64,000 bases of DNA from Ophthalmolycus amberensis (GCA_024529925.1 JAFEUB010000068.1:407501-471500), one strand, 5' to 3'; positions 11,209 to 23,818 are shown, numbered from the stretch's first letter. The notes: generated from the letters alone by a model not told the origin. A program made the numbers and translations.

Positions 11209-14200
11209 AGCACTGAATGAAAAAGTGAGTATGAACAATTTACATATTAAAATTACCATGGGAAGAGGTGAACACAAGAAAGTGGAATATTGCAAATGGA
11301 ATGGTTCAAGTGTGAGAAAATCTGTTTAGTTTATATATTAAATTCCTCCCTCGGGCCATTCTGTGAATTACATGGTAAGTCTTGAAAAGAACGTTCAGAC
11401 CAAACATCAATTCAAACAAAATGCATTCATGATATTCAGTCCAGACTACGTTGAGCTGACATATACAGCAGGAGTGGTGATAAGGCCCAGAAAAAGAGCT
11501 AGTGGACAATAATGACCCAGTAGACCGCTTGATCACTCCATCAAGTATTCAGTATCTCTTGTTTTTACTCTGTATTGCTTTAGTACATTTATGTATTAAC
11601 ACTGTATTTTCAGTTGATTGGCAGACAGTTCTAATGTATTACTATGTATAGTTTTCAATACCTGATGTCTTGTATGTCATGTTGTCTGCATTGCTGGTAG
11701 TGTTAAGAGGACTTTTTGTGTTAATGAGATGTGAATGATGTCAAATATATTTTTAATACAAATGGCCACTAAACTATCACTACCGCTCAAGTGAAAAGGT
11801 TATTCAGGCAACATGTACTGCACAGTTTGCATTGGGTCTTACGTGCACAAATGATGGGGATTTTGGAAGACAACTTGGCCTGCTCTATGTTTCCTGCACC
11901 AAGAGCATTCCCAACACGTACACTGGCAGCAGCAGACAGTCCTAATGGGAACTATGGGAAGTAATGGGCAAAAATGTATTAAAGCTACTTTTCCTAAAAG
12001 AGATAGTTTGGATTTTCTGGAGTAATAAAAGGAGAAGACAAGCGTACCAGCACGGAAGAATATTTTCACGGCTTTATCTTGCCATCAGACCTTTACATTG
12101 GGACACCGAAGCGGTTATCTATACTCTCTTCAAAGCCACCAGACTCTATTCACAAAACCAGTAATTTTACCTCACAGAACAGAGGAGTTGCTGGCCTACC
12201 GCTGCCTCGATTGGTTAGTTTGTTTGTGTTGTTTGACTTTGAGAAATCCGAATTAACATAAAAGTTACGTCACGCAATGAAAATATTCTTAATATAGCAT
12301 ACAATTGAACAGATTTTTTTAGGTGGGTCTTTTTCATGTGGCTAAAATATGTTTTGCTGCTGCCCCCGTCCACATCAGTACGTTGCTTTGCTCCCGTTAC
12401 GGTACTCTTGTCCGCTTCTCCAGATTGGGGGCGTGTCGACCGCCATCTACTGTATACATTGACTATGGATAAGACCAACATACAACCCTACTTCAAAAGA
12501 TGCAAACTATCCCTTTAACTATAATTTCATTAGAGCAGTGAGCAACACACAAGCAGAGGGTTAGCCTTTAAAATTAATACATAATTATTGGTAGGGCAAA
12601 ACATATAGAGGACTTACCATGTAAGCTACAGTCGCCAGCTCATAAACTATGGACTGAGCTCCCAGCTCAACCTCGCTAATCAATCCGGCCAGGAATCCTC
12701 CTATTTCAAACATCCACCACTCCAGACAAAGCATGAGCATACTGGGGATGGCCAGCTTAATGAAGGGTCCCCATTCCTGCAGACAGTCCATTGACCAACC
12801 TGTGGGACAGATGTCTTTACATTAAGCTGTTGTTGGGTATCTTTTCATTTCTTATATCATGTTAGAGCTAACTCCTGTGAGCAGTTGGTTATGCTAAAAT
12901 CATAATTCAAAAAAAGGATGGACAAAGACCGAAGTGACAAAAGACAAAATCTATCTGCATGAGTACGTATATTATTTGAAATGATTCAAATATTGCAAGT
13001 GTATTTTAGAAATTGTAAAAGTGGGCTTAAAGCTAAACAGAGCTCAGGTTAAAAGGTTCAGTCAGTTTATACATAAGTGTTAAGTTAGGTCAGAATGGCT
13101 GTACTACTGGCAAATTATTGCTGGTCTTATACAACATCCTTACTTAAAAGTAAATCCTAACTCGGGCCAGCTGTGTCATCCCCGTAACCGCTCTGGCCCA
13201 CTACGTTAAACAGTTATAGAGTGCAACTTTATCTTGTCAAACATTAACAACTGGAAAGTTCATAATAGACAATCAATAAAGAAGTTGCAAAAGACCAGAG
13301 GCTTGAATGATGAAAGAGAATGAAATTACTGGATAGAATAAGATAATGAATGCAGTCAACCCCATAAGAAGAAAAATCTATATAAATTACAACAGACCTC
13401 CCCATGTGGCCTTATGCAGACCCCTGCAATAGATGTAGATGTATAAGACCACAGCCAGCACATACTGTGAGATAGCATTGGCTGCAGCAGATCCACTTCA
13501 AGAAGAAAGAAACAGCAGATTTAGACCAAAGAAGAAATGAGAATCATATTCACATTTTGTTGACAGCTGTTCATGGTTATGAAACTGTACTTTATATACA
13601 TTGTGTTCAGATGGTCATTCGGATTAAAATAAAATAAGTTACTGAATAATAACACACTGAGTGACAAGATAAATGGATGTCTCTGTACAATGTCATCCAA
13701 TACAACAATCTGGTAATAAACACTACATTAGTGAAACTGACAAATAATATTAACTGTTGAATTGGACAGCTGTTTGATTAAATTTGTAAAACATATATTA
13801 CTGAAAAACATAAGAATGGTATGGACGGATGGACAACCTGAAAATATAATGCAGTCGCTGGTATGGAGTCATAATAAATAAGATCAACTATGTTGCAGTT
13901 TACTGCTCCAACCTAGTGAAAAGTCCTGAACATATATTCAATATTATGGTGAACTATATTCAATATATTCCATTAAGTAACTCAGCGAGAACGACCAACA
14001 GAGCACAGCTGTGAAGGAAAGGCGGGGTGCGCATATAAGCGCCACAAGCCAAAATCATATTTGAAAATTTAATTTGATTAACCATCCAACCCTAGTGTAT
14101 ATACTGTAGCATATTCAAAGCAACTTACTTTTGTGATGTGGCATGTTAATCATTATAAGCATGCATCAGTGAATAGACATCAGAGTGTTTCTAAATGGCA

Positions 14201-17200
14201 CAATTGAGTGTTAAGCTCTACTACAAAATAATGATGTTGGAAAACTCACGCAACGCCCAACTCCAGACGGAAGAGGAAAACGTAGTTGATGATTGCGTTT
14301 AGGATATTTGCAATCGCTCCAGTCACAACCTGAGGCCATATAATTCCCTGTAAACCACAACACCTGGTATTAATATCATTTTTAATAACTTTGGTCCAGC
14401 CATAAACTTTAACATCAGTGGGTTTGTATTGCTGCACCTGATTTTGAAGATACCTCCCTTGCAGCTGGTACATAAAAGCAGCCTGAAAAATAAAATAGAA
14501 AATGTAATCAGTGTCACTTTGGCATTCTGTTGGCAAATTTGACCTTGAGAGTAATAATCGAGCAAAATCCTCTGTATGCATTGTATCATTATCTTCATAC
14601 AAAGAGTTTAGAATGCACCAAACTCACCGGCAGGGCAGGCATGAAGATCATCACATACAGCTGGGCAAGACTTCATGCAGAAAGGTAACAAACAAATGTG
14701 ATTGTGAGGTTGAAACATGACTGTACATATAATGTATATATAAAATAGGAGGTTATGAGTCATTGGGATTCGTCCCCTGGTGACAATGTTGGGTCTGGAT
14801 CTAAATCATGAATCTAACTACAACTATATTTCTTTAAAAACTGAACATAATTAGAGAATGAACATAGATGAGCATTTACCAGCTAAAAAACAAGATATTT
14901 CATTCAGGAGTTGGTGGAGATTAAACCAGAGCTAAAAGGAGCGTGAATATTGGACTTTAATTAATCAGGTGGCTAGCTGAAATGAAAGCTATAGTTGCTG
15001 TGTCTCGAGGATGTGTAAATAATAGTGCTAGGCAACGATTCAAATTTTTAATCGCGATTAATCGCATGGATTTTTTGCGATTAATCGCATTGTTATGGAA
15101 AAGTTCAATAATGAATTCAAAAGTAGTGTATTGTGCACTTTTATTTTAAAAGTACTCTATATGGACAAAAGGTCAATAACATTTGGTTTGTAAACACTTT
15201 AAACAAAATAAGGTGTTTTTTAACAGCAGTACTCCCTTTACATAGCAGTTCTATCTCTTCACTATCTGTGCTCAGTGTGCTGTGAAACAGGAATAAAATG
15301 TTTCAGCATGTTTCAGCAAAAATGTCTGTCTTCATGACAGTCAGAGCATGTGAATGCAGCTCTACTGTTCATCAATATAATGCTGTAACTCCGAGGTAAT
15401 GATGGTTACACAGCGATCAAAGAATAAAGACACTTTACCCACAATTTAGGTGTATTTTCCCTTTAACTCACGAGATGCAGCATGTTTTATACTTAATGTG
15501 AATAAAATTCATTACATTACAGTCATTTAGCAGACGCTTTTATCCAAAGCGACTTACAATTCAGAGTCTATCACATTTCTACACCGTAGGCACAACTACG
15601 GGAGCAATTTTGGGGTTAAGTGTCTTGCTCAAGGACACATCGACATGCGACTAGCAGAGCTGGAGCCGGGGTTTGAGCCGGAGTCGGGGTTTGAACCGCC
15701 GACCCTCCGATTGAAAGACGGCCCTGCTATCCACGAGTCCTTCGCTCGCTCCCGATCTGTGCCGTTTAAATGCGTTTACCGTGAATTTCAGCATATAGGT
15801 GCACTAAAGTGTAAGTGTCTGCTGAGTTGACCACGGAGACCTGAGTGTCTGCTGACTTTACCGCAGCGATGTCCAGTAGTCTCCATTCCTCCACCGCTGC
15901 CAGTGAGCAACGGACTTTCAAAATAAAAATAAATTTAAAAATGCGTTAACGCGCTATAAAATAATTGTCGGCGTTAATTAATGAATGCGTTAACGCGATA
16001 ACGTGTTAACTTGCCCAGCACTAGTAAATACGCAACAATGTACCACTATAACCATCCCTTAGCTGACAGAGTTGTGCTTGTAGTTTTGTTCTGCTGCCCC
16101 CGTGTGGCAAAACATTTAATTGAATGCAGCTTTAATGTAGACAGTGTTAAGATGTGACATTCATTCCACAACAGTTTGTCAGTCTAGATAAGGCCACATG
16201 TCCAGCAGTGTCACTAAATGAGATGCCGAACGAAAATACTCTCATCCATAAACTACCATTTGAATGTTAATATGATCCGGAACATAATTTGGCCCTTTAA
16301 GATGGCAATGTTATCCATTTTGGGGAACTCTGATAGATAGCCTGTAGCTCATTGGAAAATATGAGAATGTTGGAACAATTTTCCAGGACAATACAAGATT
16401 TTCAAGGATTTTTCTCAAATTTTCCAAGTGTTTTCCAGAACAGGAAAAGTGGTCTACTGTTTTCCAGGTTTTCCAGGACACGTGGAAACCCTGCCACGTG
16501 CCTACAGCAGAGTCACCAAAGGGAAAGATGCTGAAGGTGTATATTGTTTAGGGCAGTGTTTTTCAACCTTTTCTGAGCCGAGGCACATTTTTTACATTAA
16601 AAAGATCCCGCGGCACACCAACAACCAAAAACGTTACAAAATGACACCTTTTAGCATAATACAGCAGATATGCAGGGGTGTCAAACTCACCACAGAGAGG
16701 GCCAAAACTAAACATTGTGACTACGTTGAGGGCTAAATAGAGTCACCATTTAATAAACAGGATAGAAGGGATATTGGACAAAGTGCAAAAATAATACATG
16801 TTTAGGTAGGCTACATTGTGTTATGCATACGTACCAGAGCCAGATGTTTGGCATCTTTTCTTGGCTGCCAGTTTATTAATATCTGGGGTTAGGTTCTGTG
16901 GAAAGCCTCACGATGGAGTGAAGGTGAGCATCAGTGAGACGACTCCTGTGTGGGTTTTTGTTCATCTTTATCACAGAGAACAGCTGCTCACACTGGTATG
17001 TGCTTCCAAACATGCAGAGCGTTTGAGCAGCATGTAGGCGGAGTTAAGGTAAGGCGTCGTTTTGGGGATGAAGCTTGGAAACTGTGCAGCGCCCTCAGAG
17101 TCACACTTTGCCTTGAGTGTCATTACACTGGAGGTCTATCAGCTCCACAGATGCTCTTTCCACGTCAACTGCAAACGGATTGCTGAGCAGTTCAAATTTA

Positions 17201-20171
17201 AATTTTTGAGCTGCAAAGTCGGTAAATCGCCGAGTGATCTCTGTGCCAAGTGCGCCCAGTTTATCAGCAAAATGCGCAGTCGGGAACACAGCGATGGAGA
17301 CTTTTACTGCATCACACGTCTGTGATCACATGTCCCCGTCCCTGAAGCTGGAGGTTTAGCGCAGTGAGATGCTTCGTTATGTTGCACATAAAGCCAGCTC
17401 ACATCGCCACTTTTCATCCCGGAGCTCTGTGGTGTGGCGGGCCAGTTATGATATTTTCTGGCAGGCCGTTGTACAGAGGGCCGGTTATATGCTCAACATT
17501 TAATGACAAGTCTCTAAATGTGTTGATCCTTACTATGCTTTTCATCTGGGTTATTTTGTCCAGGGCCCAGTTCAGAGTCTACAATTTTCCTTTTCAAATA
17601 TTTCTCCATCGCTGTTCGTCTTGTCACCGCAACCTCTCCCGCGCGTCATTTCATTCTACTGTCCTAAATTAACACGGTCATTACTGCGCTACCTACTGCC
17701 ACCCACTGGCATGGGAGAGTATTTATTACTTAGCCAGCCACTATATTGCAGCTCAGACGATCAACAATGGCAAATTATTTGCAACAACTAAATAATATTA
17801 GTTTCGACTCATTAAGTGAAATTGGACATTTTCCCACGGCACACCTGACGATCTCTCACGGCACACCGGTGCCGCGGCACCACAGCGGTTGAAAATCACT
17901 GGTTTAGGGGATTGAATAATGGCTCACCTGGCAATCTCTGGGCTCTGTCTGACAGCAAGTAGGAGAGGTTCAGTGTTGATGAGGATAGCCCAGCAGGGGA
18001 AACAGGCCAGCAGCAGAATCAGAATCCCCCTCTGGAGAATCACACCCACGCGCTTCAAGTTACCGCTCCCATACGTCTGCATGAAACAGGTAGACGGATA
18101 CTCAAATAAGCATAGTTAGAAAACACCAAATCACACCAATAACCAAGGGTGTGATGGGTCAAAGAAAACTAACATGATACGAAAGCTCATTGTTAAGTTG
18201 TTTTAAAGGGGACCCCAGGAAAACCTGGGAACCCAGCAGGAACAGTTGTATTCATCTTGATCAAATTAAGTGAAAGAGCAACATCTAGTGACCCTACCTG
18301 AGATATGAGGGTATCACAAGTCAACGATAAACCAGTTCCAATGGAAATACCAGTGACATTGACCACCTGCGAAAAAAACGTTAATAAAAAAATACATAAC
18401 TCAGGGAAAAAAACATATAAATGATAATTCAGACGCCAGTACTATAAGGGGGGATACCAGTCCAAACACAGTTAGGACTCCAGAAAGTCTCCTCACCGCT
18501 ATTGATAATGCTACTCCTGCTAGTTCAGTTTTCCCCAGATGACCACAGAAGACAGTGCTGACAAAACTGATCATGAAGACCATCAGCTGGGAAATGACCT
18601 GAAGTACAAAGACAAACACAATGCCCTTCTTCATTTTCTTGTTTATATTAATGGCAGATTCATTCATATAAAAATAAATAAGAACATGAGGTACCATAGA
18701 CAATTTCAGTGAGTAAAGACCTAATAGATAGTTTGCCTTACCACATTCAAAACAACAAATAGCCAATGTAAGGGCTCATGTGTTGTTGTGGTTCTCACCA
18801 TCTTTGGAAGCAATTTTACATGAGAAGTGTAACAATTTGATAAATATTCTAAATAATGAACTAAATACCATTGGTTGTAGATTGGGCATTCGATTGGTTA
18901 GGTGGCTTACTGTGTTTTATTTAACAATGTAATGATCTATGACAAACTAAAAACACAAGCAACTCCAATACATTCCTGCACATTGAAACATAAAAACAAG
19001 CGAGTGAGTTAGCCTATAAATAAATAAGTAAACATACAGTACAAGGTACACTTAGAGTGCAGCCTTTAAGTATTTAGACAATGATGAGGCTCATGTTTTA
19101 ACTTTTGCCTTCTATCTGAGAGCAAGTGTTCATGGACCCCAGACCCTCAAGGAGCCAGCTCCAGGCTCCCCATGTTTTGTTTGTGGTAATTTGGTTATTG
19201 CAAATATGTTTGACAAAACTGTAAGCCGCTCTAAAACCACAATACAAACTGGATTTAAAAGGAACCTTAAATGACACCTGTATTGTCTGGCCTACATAAT
19301 CTTAAAGCCCCCCCATCTTGTAGAAGGGCCTGGGTTTATTTCATATATATTTACAGAGCAGAGATGCTCACAAGTATTTTTGGGCAAATCAAAGTCAAGT
19401 CTCTTTTAGTTGTAATGAATGTTGCTATTTAGAACACCGCACTGCTATATCTAAAAAACAATCAAAGTATGTATTATCATCGCTATATTATCTAGTATAC
19501 ATTATCAGCATTAATTAGGTGTTTGGTATACGATCACTTTAAACAAGCTATTGCAATGCACAATGAAAACAAAAACACAATGAAAACTTTCCTTTAAAGT
19601 AAATCACCATCTTGTGCCCCTAAAATAAAGTTAGTCAGGGTTACGGGAGAGTATTCCTCATATTGTGTATGCAATAATAACCTATTTTTCAATAACAGAG
19701 TATAACACCAGGTCTCCAATTAATAACAGTTTATGATCTACTGTAACTTAACACATCCTTAGTTGTAGCCCGTCAAACCCTGAGATGCTCACAAAGTTAA
19801 GTCTCTTCTTAAAGTTACAAAAAACGAATTACTAATGCTTACACAATGCACAGAAAGTGTAAGAAAGATGAAGACATTCAAAGAACATTTAATTCCAAGT
19901 TAAAAGTCAGCACTCGAATATCCGTCAATGTTTCATTATAAGTTAATTTCAAGCTTCAAGCATCAAACACACGCAGTAGAAAGAGTCTTACCACCGGTCC
20001 AGCCAGTTTGCCAAGTTGAACCAGCTCTTTTCGAAAGTCGGGCGGAATTAAATCACGTAGTTTCTTCATACAACAGTCCCAGACACCTCGGGGTCCCTGA
20101 ACACAGCAAGCCGCTTCATCTGCTTTCACTCCTTCGGAATATTGAATTGGTGTTTTACTGGAAACGTCCAT
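7563..20171 (-). CDS. slc47a: MATE-family organic cation/H+ antiporter (SLC47A), complete, 16 exons
   Basis: SLC47A proteins exchange protons for organic cations at the apical membrane of kidney and liver cells. Exons in order: 19992-20171, 18497-18598, 18298-18366, 17928-18076, 14628-14670, 14438-14482, 14250-14347, 13398-13495, 12618-12799, 11843-11951, 11088-11163, 8844-8913, 8616-8748, 8404-8498, 7875-7938, 7563-7792. Every intron reads GT/AG, all phases agree, and the sum is 580 residues plus stop, close to the usual 550-600. Landmarks: QLMVFMISFVSTVFCGHLGK (exon 2), TGLSLTCDTLISQTYGS (exons 3-4), IPSMLMLCLEWW with the conserved transport glutamates near residues 288 and 293 (exon 9), SAAASVRVGNALGAG (exon 10), and a last transmembrane helix starting QLVLRRG, a feature of MATE1-type members. 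The ATG at 20171 heads a 60-codon first exon without alternatives. Intron 4 (about 3.3 kb) carries two transposons. The ortholog number within SLC47A cannot be settled here. Confidence 0.93.
7960..8345. repeat. Compact copy of a long-terminal-inverted-repeat MITE
   Basis: Lies in the SLC47A intron between 8404 and 7938. Both ends match the arms of the larger element at 57190-58670: a left part with GTGGTGCTCAAAGTG and AATCCAAAGACC, and a right part with GACATCTCTACGGACGATAT, CTAGGTTGATAAATAGCAC and TACATGTAAGAGGGAAAATA. It has no coding sequence. The superfamily was not determined. Confidence 0.7.
9571..10555. repeat. Fold-back element carrying a 39-42 bp minisatellite
   Basis: A left arm at about 9571-9627 (GGTATGCCACTCCTTTTCTA onward) is the reverse complement, with about 8 mismatches, of a right arm at about 9930-9986. 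The right arm runs straight into a tandem array to about 10550: about 14 units containing GTGGCATACCACTCCAGGGA and TCGGTATACGC. Early units are 39 bases and later units 42, with TACATACCGC. Because both lengths are multiples of three, long ORFs appear in several frames on both strands. They are artefacts. It sits in an SLC47A intron. Confidence 0.9.
11172..11206. repeat. (TA)n microsatellite
   Basis: An AT dinucleotide run next to an A-rich stretch, immediately upstream (in gene orientation) of the acceptor of the SLC47A exon at 11088-11163. Read on the gene strand, the intron end is therefore TA repeats, then T-rich, then GCAG. Confidence 0.9.
11995..12521. repeat. MITE-like element with AAGGGATAGTTTG-type inverted ends
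   Basis: The right end, read on the minus strand, begins TTAAAGGGATAGTTTGCATC. The left end on the plus strand contains AAAAGAGATAGTTTGGATTT. These form imperfect inverted repeats about 500 bases apart. The interior has the segment TACTGTATACATTGACTATG, which I recall from a common fish MITE family. No transposase is present. It lies in the SLC47A intron between exons 9 and 10. Confidence 0.65.
15023..16023. mobile_element. Non-autonomous hAT-like element in SLC47A intron 4
   Basis: Ends are TAGTGCTAGGCAACG (left) and the inverse of TAGTGCTGGGCAAGTTAACA (right). The flanks carry an 8-bp target duplication with one mismatch: GTAAATAA at 15015-15022 and GTAAATAC at 16024-16031. Subterminal sequence is rich in ATTAATCGCGATTAATCGCA (left) and GTTAACGCG repeats (right). 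No transposase ORF is present. Another common fish repeat is nested inside at about 15515-15740. Confidence 0.8.
15515..15740. repeat. Nested dispersed teleost repeat (TTTAGCAGACGCTTTTATCC type)
   Basis: Contains TTTAGCAGACGCTTTTATCC followed by AAAGCGACTTACA, then TTGAACCGCCGACCCTCCGA and ATTGAAAGACGG. I recognise this combination as very abundant in fish genomes. The 3' part resembles a tRNA B-box region, but no complete tRNA is present. Family assignment rests on recollection, not on a search. Confidence 0.6.
16554..17901 (-). mobile_element. hAT transposon with transposase C-terminal remnant, perfect 8-bp TSD
   Basis: Left end CAGTGTTTTTCAACC and right end GGTTGAAAATCACTG form inverted repeats, flanked by identical 8-bp duplications GTTTAGGG (16546-16553 and 17902-17909). 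On the minus strand, about 17289-16870 encodes the C-terminal part of a hAT transposase: a segment with LLSNPFAVDVE and ELIDLQCND, then, in another frame, CMFGSTYQCEQLFSVIKMNK, NPHRSRLTD and HLHSIVRLST, the dimerisation domain. The N-terminal part is missing, so the copy is defective. It sits in SLC47A intron 4. A related copy begins at 20768. Confidence 0.88.
18599..19991. other. SLC47A intron 1
   Basis: AT-rich intron of about 1.4 kb with GTAAGA donor and CTTCAG acceptor. No repeat with recognisable ends and no coding segment was seen. Confidence 0.6.
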
Positions 20172-20469
20172 GGCTGCGGTGTGTTCTCAACAGACGGGTT
20201 GGGCCAATTTTCAGTTACTGCTGATTTCCCTTTCACAGTGACAGACAAGGTGACAGCGGTTGGTTAAATTTGTGACCGATAACAGAGCACAGGAAAGGTT
20301 ACACACGTGGAACCTGAACGTCACGGATATAGGTCCCAGCCAATCACCTCGTGCAGCTCTTTTTGGGGCGTCACTGCCATTGGGAAGACCTAATGTTGCA
20401 TTCAAGTGCACATTATGAGCTTCAGTTTACTTAGACTCGTCGTTTGAAGAGATTGTCCGGTATCCGAGT

Positions 20470-20650
20470 GCAGTACAATGCCTATGAAAGTAGTTCAAGA
20501 TGTACTCAGATCGTTTACTTAGATAGAAGTAGGAATAACACAGTGTAGAAATACTCTGTTGCAAGTAGAAGTCCTGCATTCAAAACACTACTTAAGTAAA
20601 AGTATTAGCAAAATATACTTGGAGTACAAGTACTCTTAACAGTATGGCCC
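20470..20650. repeat. Teleost TACTTAAGTA-type dispersed repeat fragment
   Basis: Contains ACTACTTAAGTAAAAGTATT and ATACTTGGAGTACAAGTACT, the internal signature of a non-autonomous repeat widespread in fish. A second copy in opposite orientation lies in the FRMPD1 intron at about 54350-55080. Only a fragment is present here. Confidence 0.65.
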
Positions 20651-20767
20651 ATTTCAGATATATTGGATTATAATTAGTGATGCATTAACATGCACATCAC
20701 TTCAGTGTAGCAGCAAAGGTGGAGCTAATTTTAATTACATCACACTGCTGTGCTGGGTCTCTTAATC

Positions 20768-21259
20768 CAGTGTTTTTCAACCTTTTCTGAGCCGAGGCAC
20801 ATTTTTTACATTAAAAAGATCCCGCGGCTCACCAACAACCAAAAACGTTACAAAATGACACCTTTTAGCATAATACAGCAGATATGGAGGGGTGTCAAAC
20901 TCACCACAGAGAGGGCCAAAACTAAACATTTTGACTACGTTGAGGGCCAAATAGAGTCACCATTTAATAAACAGGATAGAAGGGATATTGGACAAAGTGC
21001 AAAAAGAATACATGTTGAGGTAGGCTACATTATTTTCTGCATATGTACCAGCGCCAGATGTTTGGCATCTTTTCTTGGCTGCCAGTTCATTAATATCTGG
21101 GGTTAGGTTATGTGGAAACCCTCAAGATGGAGTGAAGGTGAGCATCAGTGAGACGACTCCTGTGTGGGTTTTTGTTCATCTTTATCACAGAGAACAGCTG
21201 CTCACACTGGTATGTGCTTCCAAACATGCAGAGCATTTGAGCAGCATGTCGGCACTACT
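20768..21259. mobile_element. Truncated second copy of the 16554-17901 hAT element
   Basis: Starts with the same CAGTGTTTTTCAACC terminus and follows the first copy closely through ATCCCGCGGC, ACGTTACAAAATGACACCTT and AGCATCAGTGAGACGACTCC. It is lost after about 21259. The right terminus is absent. It retains the last part of the transposase dimerisation region on the minus strand. Confidence 0.85.
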
Positions 21260-21554
21260 TAGGTAAAGTTAGAAAGATATTGACAGATTCGGACTTTCCG
21301 GTTCAATAAATCGTTAAAGAAACGTTGCTAAAATACAAAACGATACCTCCCTGTAACCGTAGTGAGATAGACAACAAGCTACAACCTTAATTTAATTAAA
21401 ACTGGCCGTCTTACGGACTCCTCCGAGCTGGACAATCGGCATTGGCCTCAATGAGCGGCTGGCTGCGAGACGAGTGCGCAGGGACCGTCTACAAAGTGCA
21501 ATGCCGAAAATACCTACTACAACAATATTCAATAGCTTCACTGTCATGCAATGC

Positions 21555-22145
21555 AATGTAACCAAAATCACTTCACACATCAATGGGCTCCTCTTTGTTG
21601 TACTACAAGTGTTATTTTGAAAAAATATGATTTTGATAAATTTTTGTGAATATTTATTGAAAATAATAATCAATAGCTTCACTGTTGATAAGTGTAGCGT
21701 GACCAAAATCACTTCACACATCAATGGGCTCCTCTTTGTTGTACTACAAGTGTTATTTTGAAAAAAACATGATTTTGATTACTTTTAGTGAATATTTATG
21801 AAAAATAATAATCAATAGCTTTACTGTTGATAAGTGTAGCATGACCAAAATCACTTCATATATCAATGGGCTCCTCTTTGTTGTACTACAAGTGTTATTT
21901 TGAAAAAATATGATTTAGATACATTTTAGTGAATATTTATGAACAATAATAATCAATAGCTTTACTGTTGAAAAGTGTAGCATGACCAAAATCACTTCAC
22001 ACATCAATGGGCTCCTCTTTGTTGTACTACAAGTGTTATTTTGAAAAAATATGATTTTGATAAATTTTTGTGAATTTTTATGCATTGTAACACTTGTAGT
22101 ACAACAAAGAGGAGCCCATTGATGTGTGAAGTGATTTTGATGAAG
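21555..22145. repeat. Tandem array of ~142-bp units ending in an inverted unit
   Basis: The unit begins near ACCAAAATCACTTCACACAT and includes GGGCTCCTCTTTGTTGTACT. It starts at about 21560, 21702, 21844 and 21986. The last copy is followed at about 22090-22140 by the reverse complement of the same sequence (ACACTTGTAGTACAACAAAG onward), so the array ends in a hairpin-capable junction. No ORF looks real. Confidence 0.85.
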
Positions 22146-23392
22146 TGATTTAGTCTGACTAAGTCTGAATCCATGACTGCATCAAGATTACTGATTTAGT
22201 TTCCTTCTTTGAGACATTTTTTTTAAAATGATCATTATTTTAGTACATTTGAGGGTCATACCAATAAATATGTTTCAGAATGTTGCTATTTTCATCAAAA
22301 CATGGGTTTGGGAGAACATGTAAACTTTGAATAAAAGCTGCTCAAGGATTGACCCCTAAGGAACTCCACACAATTTAAGTCTGATTTGTGCTGATTTTAA
22401 CAACAAGGCGAATCTCTATCTGGCAAATTCCTAAAGAATGGATTGCGGCCGCTGACAGCACCATGAATAATGCTTAATTTGGAACCGCTATCTGTCCGTC
22501 TCAAGGTGTGATTCACAATGGATGTTACGCTAATGATATGACAGCACAAACACACCCATAACATTTTGCAGCTGAGTGCAAATAGCCTTTTTTGTGCATC
22601 TGATTGCAATTGATTATGTGGCAAAGTATAACTGCTGCATTTGTGCCGAGAACACACAGGCCAAAAAAAAGGCATAGAAAGTTTCGGACAGGGAGCTACA
22701 GGTCTTGACGACAGGGTGCATGGGGTGCACAAAAGTCATCCAATCCTTTTGTAAATTGCCCCTATATATTCACTTAGCACCTAAAGGAAAACATTTCAAA
22801 AATATTCATCCTAAAATTGAAACATCTTTGAATTCACATTCTAACACCACTGATAGCCATATTCATGTTCTTACATCACAGCTTACTAGCAAAGTCCAAG
22901 CAGAACGAACAGAAAATCCAACAGTGGACAGGAATGCCTCAGAGGTGATATATTGTTGTACTGTGTGGTACTACACAAACTTATCAAGTTCTTATGGGTC
23001 ACATACAAAAATGTGACTGAAGCAACTTACATATCAAGTAGAAACAGAGCACCATGTGCATTCCATAAAGTCCACTATTTGCCTACAGTTTATCCCTGGT
23101 TTGGTTTCTTTGGGTTTTTGACTAATCGCAAGTCACTTACTTTGGCTCTCCATTACTTGCATTGAAGCACAAAGTGTGAATGCGAGGAGGTCAATAAGAA
23201 CCGGAGCAAAGCAGACCAGCAAGCCAATAGTTAAGCAGCCAGTAGAGAAACTGAGGAGAGATGCTTTTAAGCCCTATCTGTGTTCATACTGACATCACAT
23301 TTGATGTTATTGACTTGTACATTATAAGTTTGCCTTTGAATTTTCATTATTGATTAATGATGTTGTTGTCAATTACAATTAAAATACCAATT
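22146..23392. other. Intergenic, no recognisable gene
   Basis: AT-rich DNA with scattered short ORFs only. It lies between the tandem array and the decayed SLC47A copy. I see no transposon ends or conserved protein segments. Confidence 0.5.
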
Positions 23393-23709
23393 AATGTCAT
23401 TGGTATTTCCATTGGCACTGGTTTGTCATCCACTAAAACTGAAACCTTCATATCTGCGTTAGGTTGTCCTGTCCCCTGAAAAAAGCAGCTCAACAATGAG
23501 CTTTTGTATCATGTTTGTTTTCTTGGCCTGTTCTTTGCTTAGTAGCGTGATCGGTGTCGTTCAACTCCACTTGTTTATCTACCTGTTTCATGCAGACGTA
23601 TGAGAGCTGTAACTTGAAGTGCGTGGGTGTGATTCTCCTGCTGGGCTATCCTCATCAACACTGAACCTCTCCTACTTGCTGTCAAACAGAGCCCAGAGGT
23701 TGCCAGGTC
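23393..23709 (+). pseudogene. Decayed SLC47A fragment (exons 3-4), opposite strand to the intact gene
   Basis: On the plus strand about 23393-23462 resembles SLC47A exon 3 (ATTGGTATTTCCATTGGCAC), with substitutions and a lost donor. About 23595-23708 resembles exon 4 (ACGTATGAGAGCTGTAACTT), with an intact TTTCATGCAG acceptor. Exon 4 lacks about 38 bases relative to the intact copy, which breaks the frame. Intron sequence between them is also homologous (CAATGAGCTTTTGTATCATG), so this is a genomic duplication, not a retrocopy. Its orientation is inverted relative to the intact gene at 7563-20171. Confidence 0.85.
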
Positions 23710-23763
23710 AATCCCAATGTGTTTTTTGTCTTCATAGGAGCAGAGTGGAGGATGCCTGTGAAT

Positions 23764-23782
23764 GATTGATTGATAGATAGAC

Positions 23783-23818
<36 letters not shown>

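Noticed and set aside
15640..15740. tRNA gene
   Set aside because: Only a B-box-like stretch is present. No A box or foldable cloverleaf was found.
21555..22145. CRISPR-like repeat array
   Set aside because: Units are 142 bp without unique spacers, in a vertebrate genome. It is an ordinary tandem repeat.
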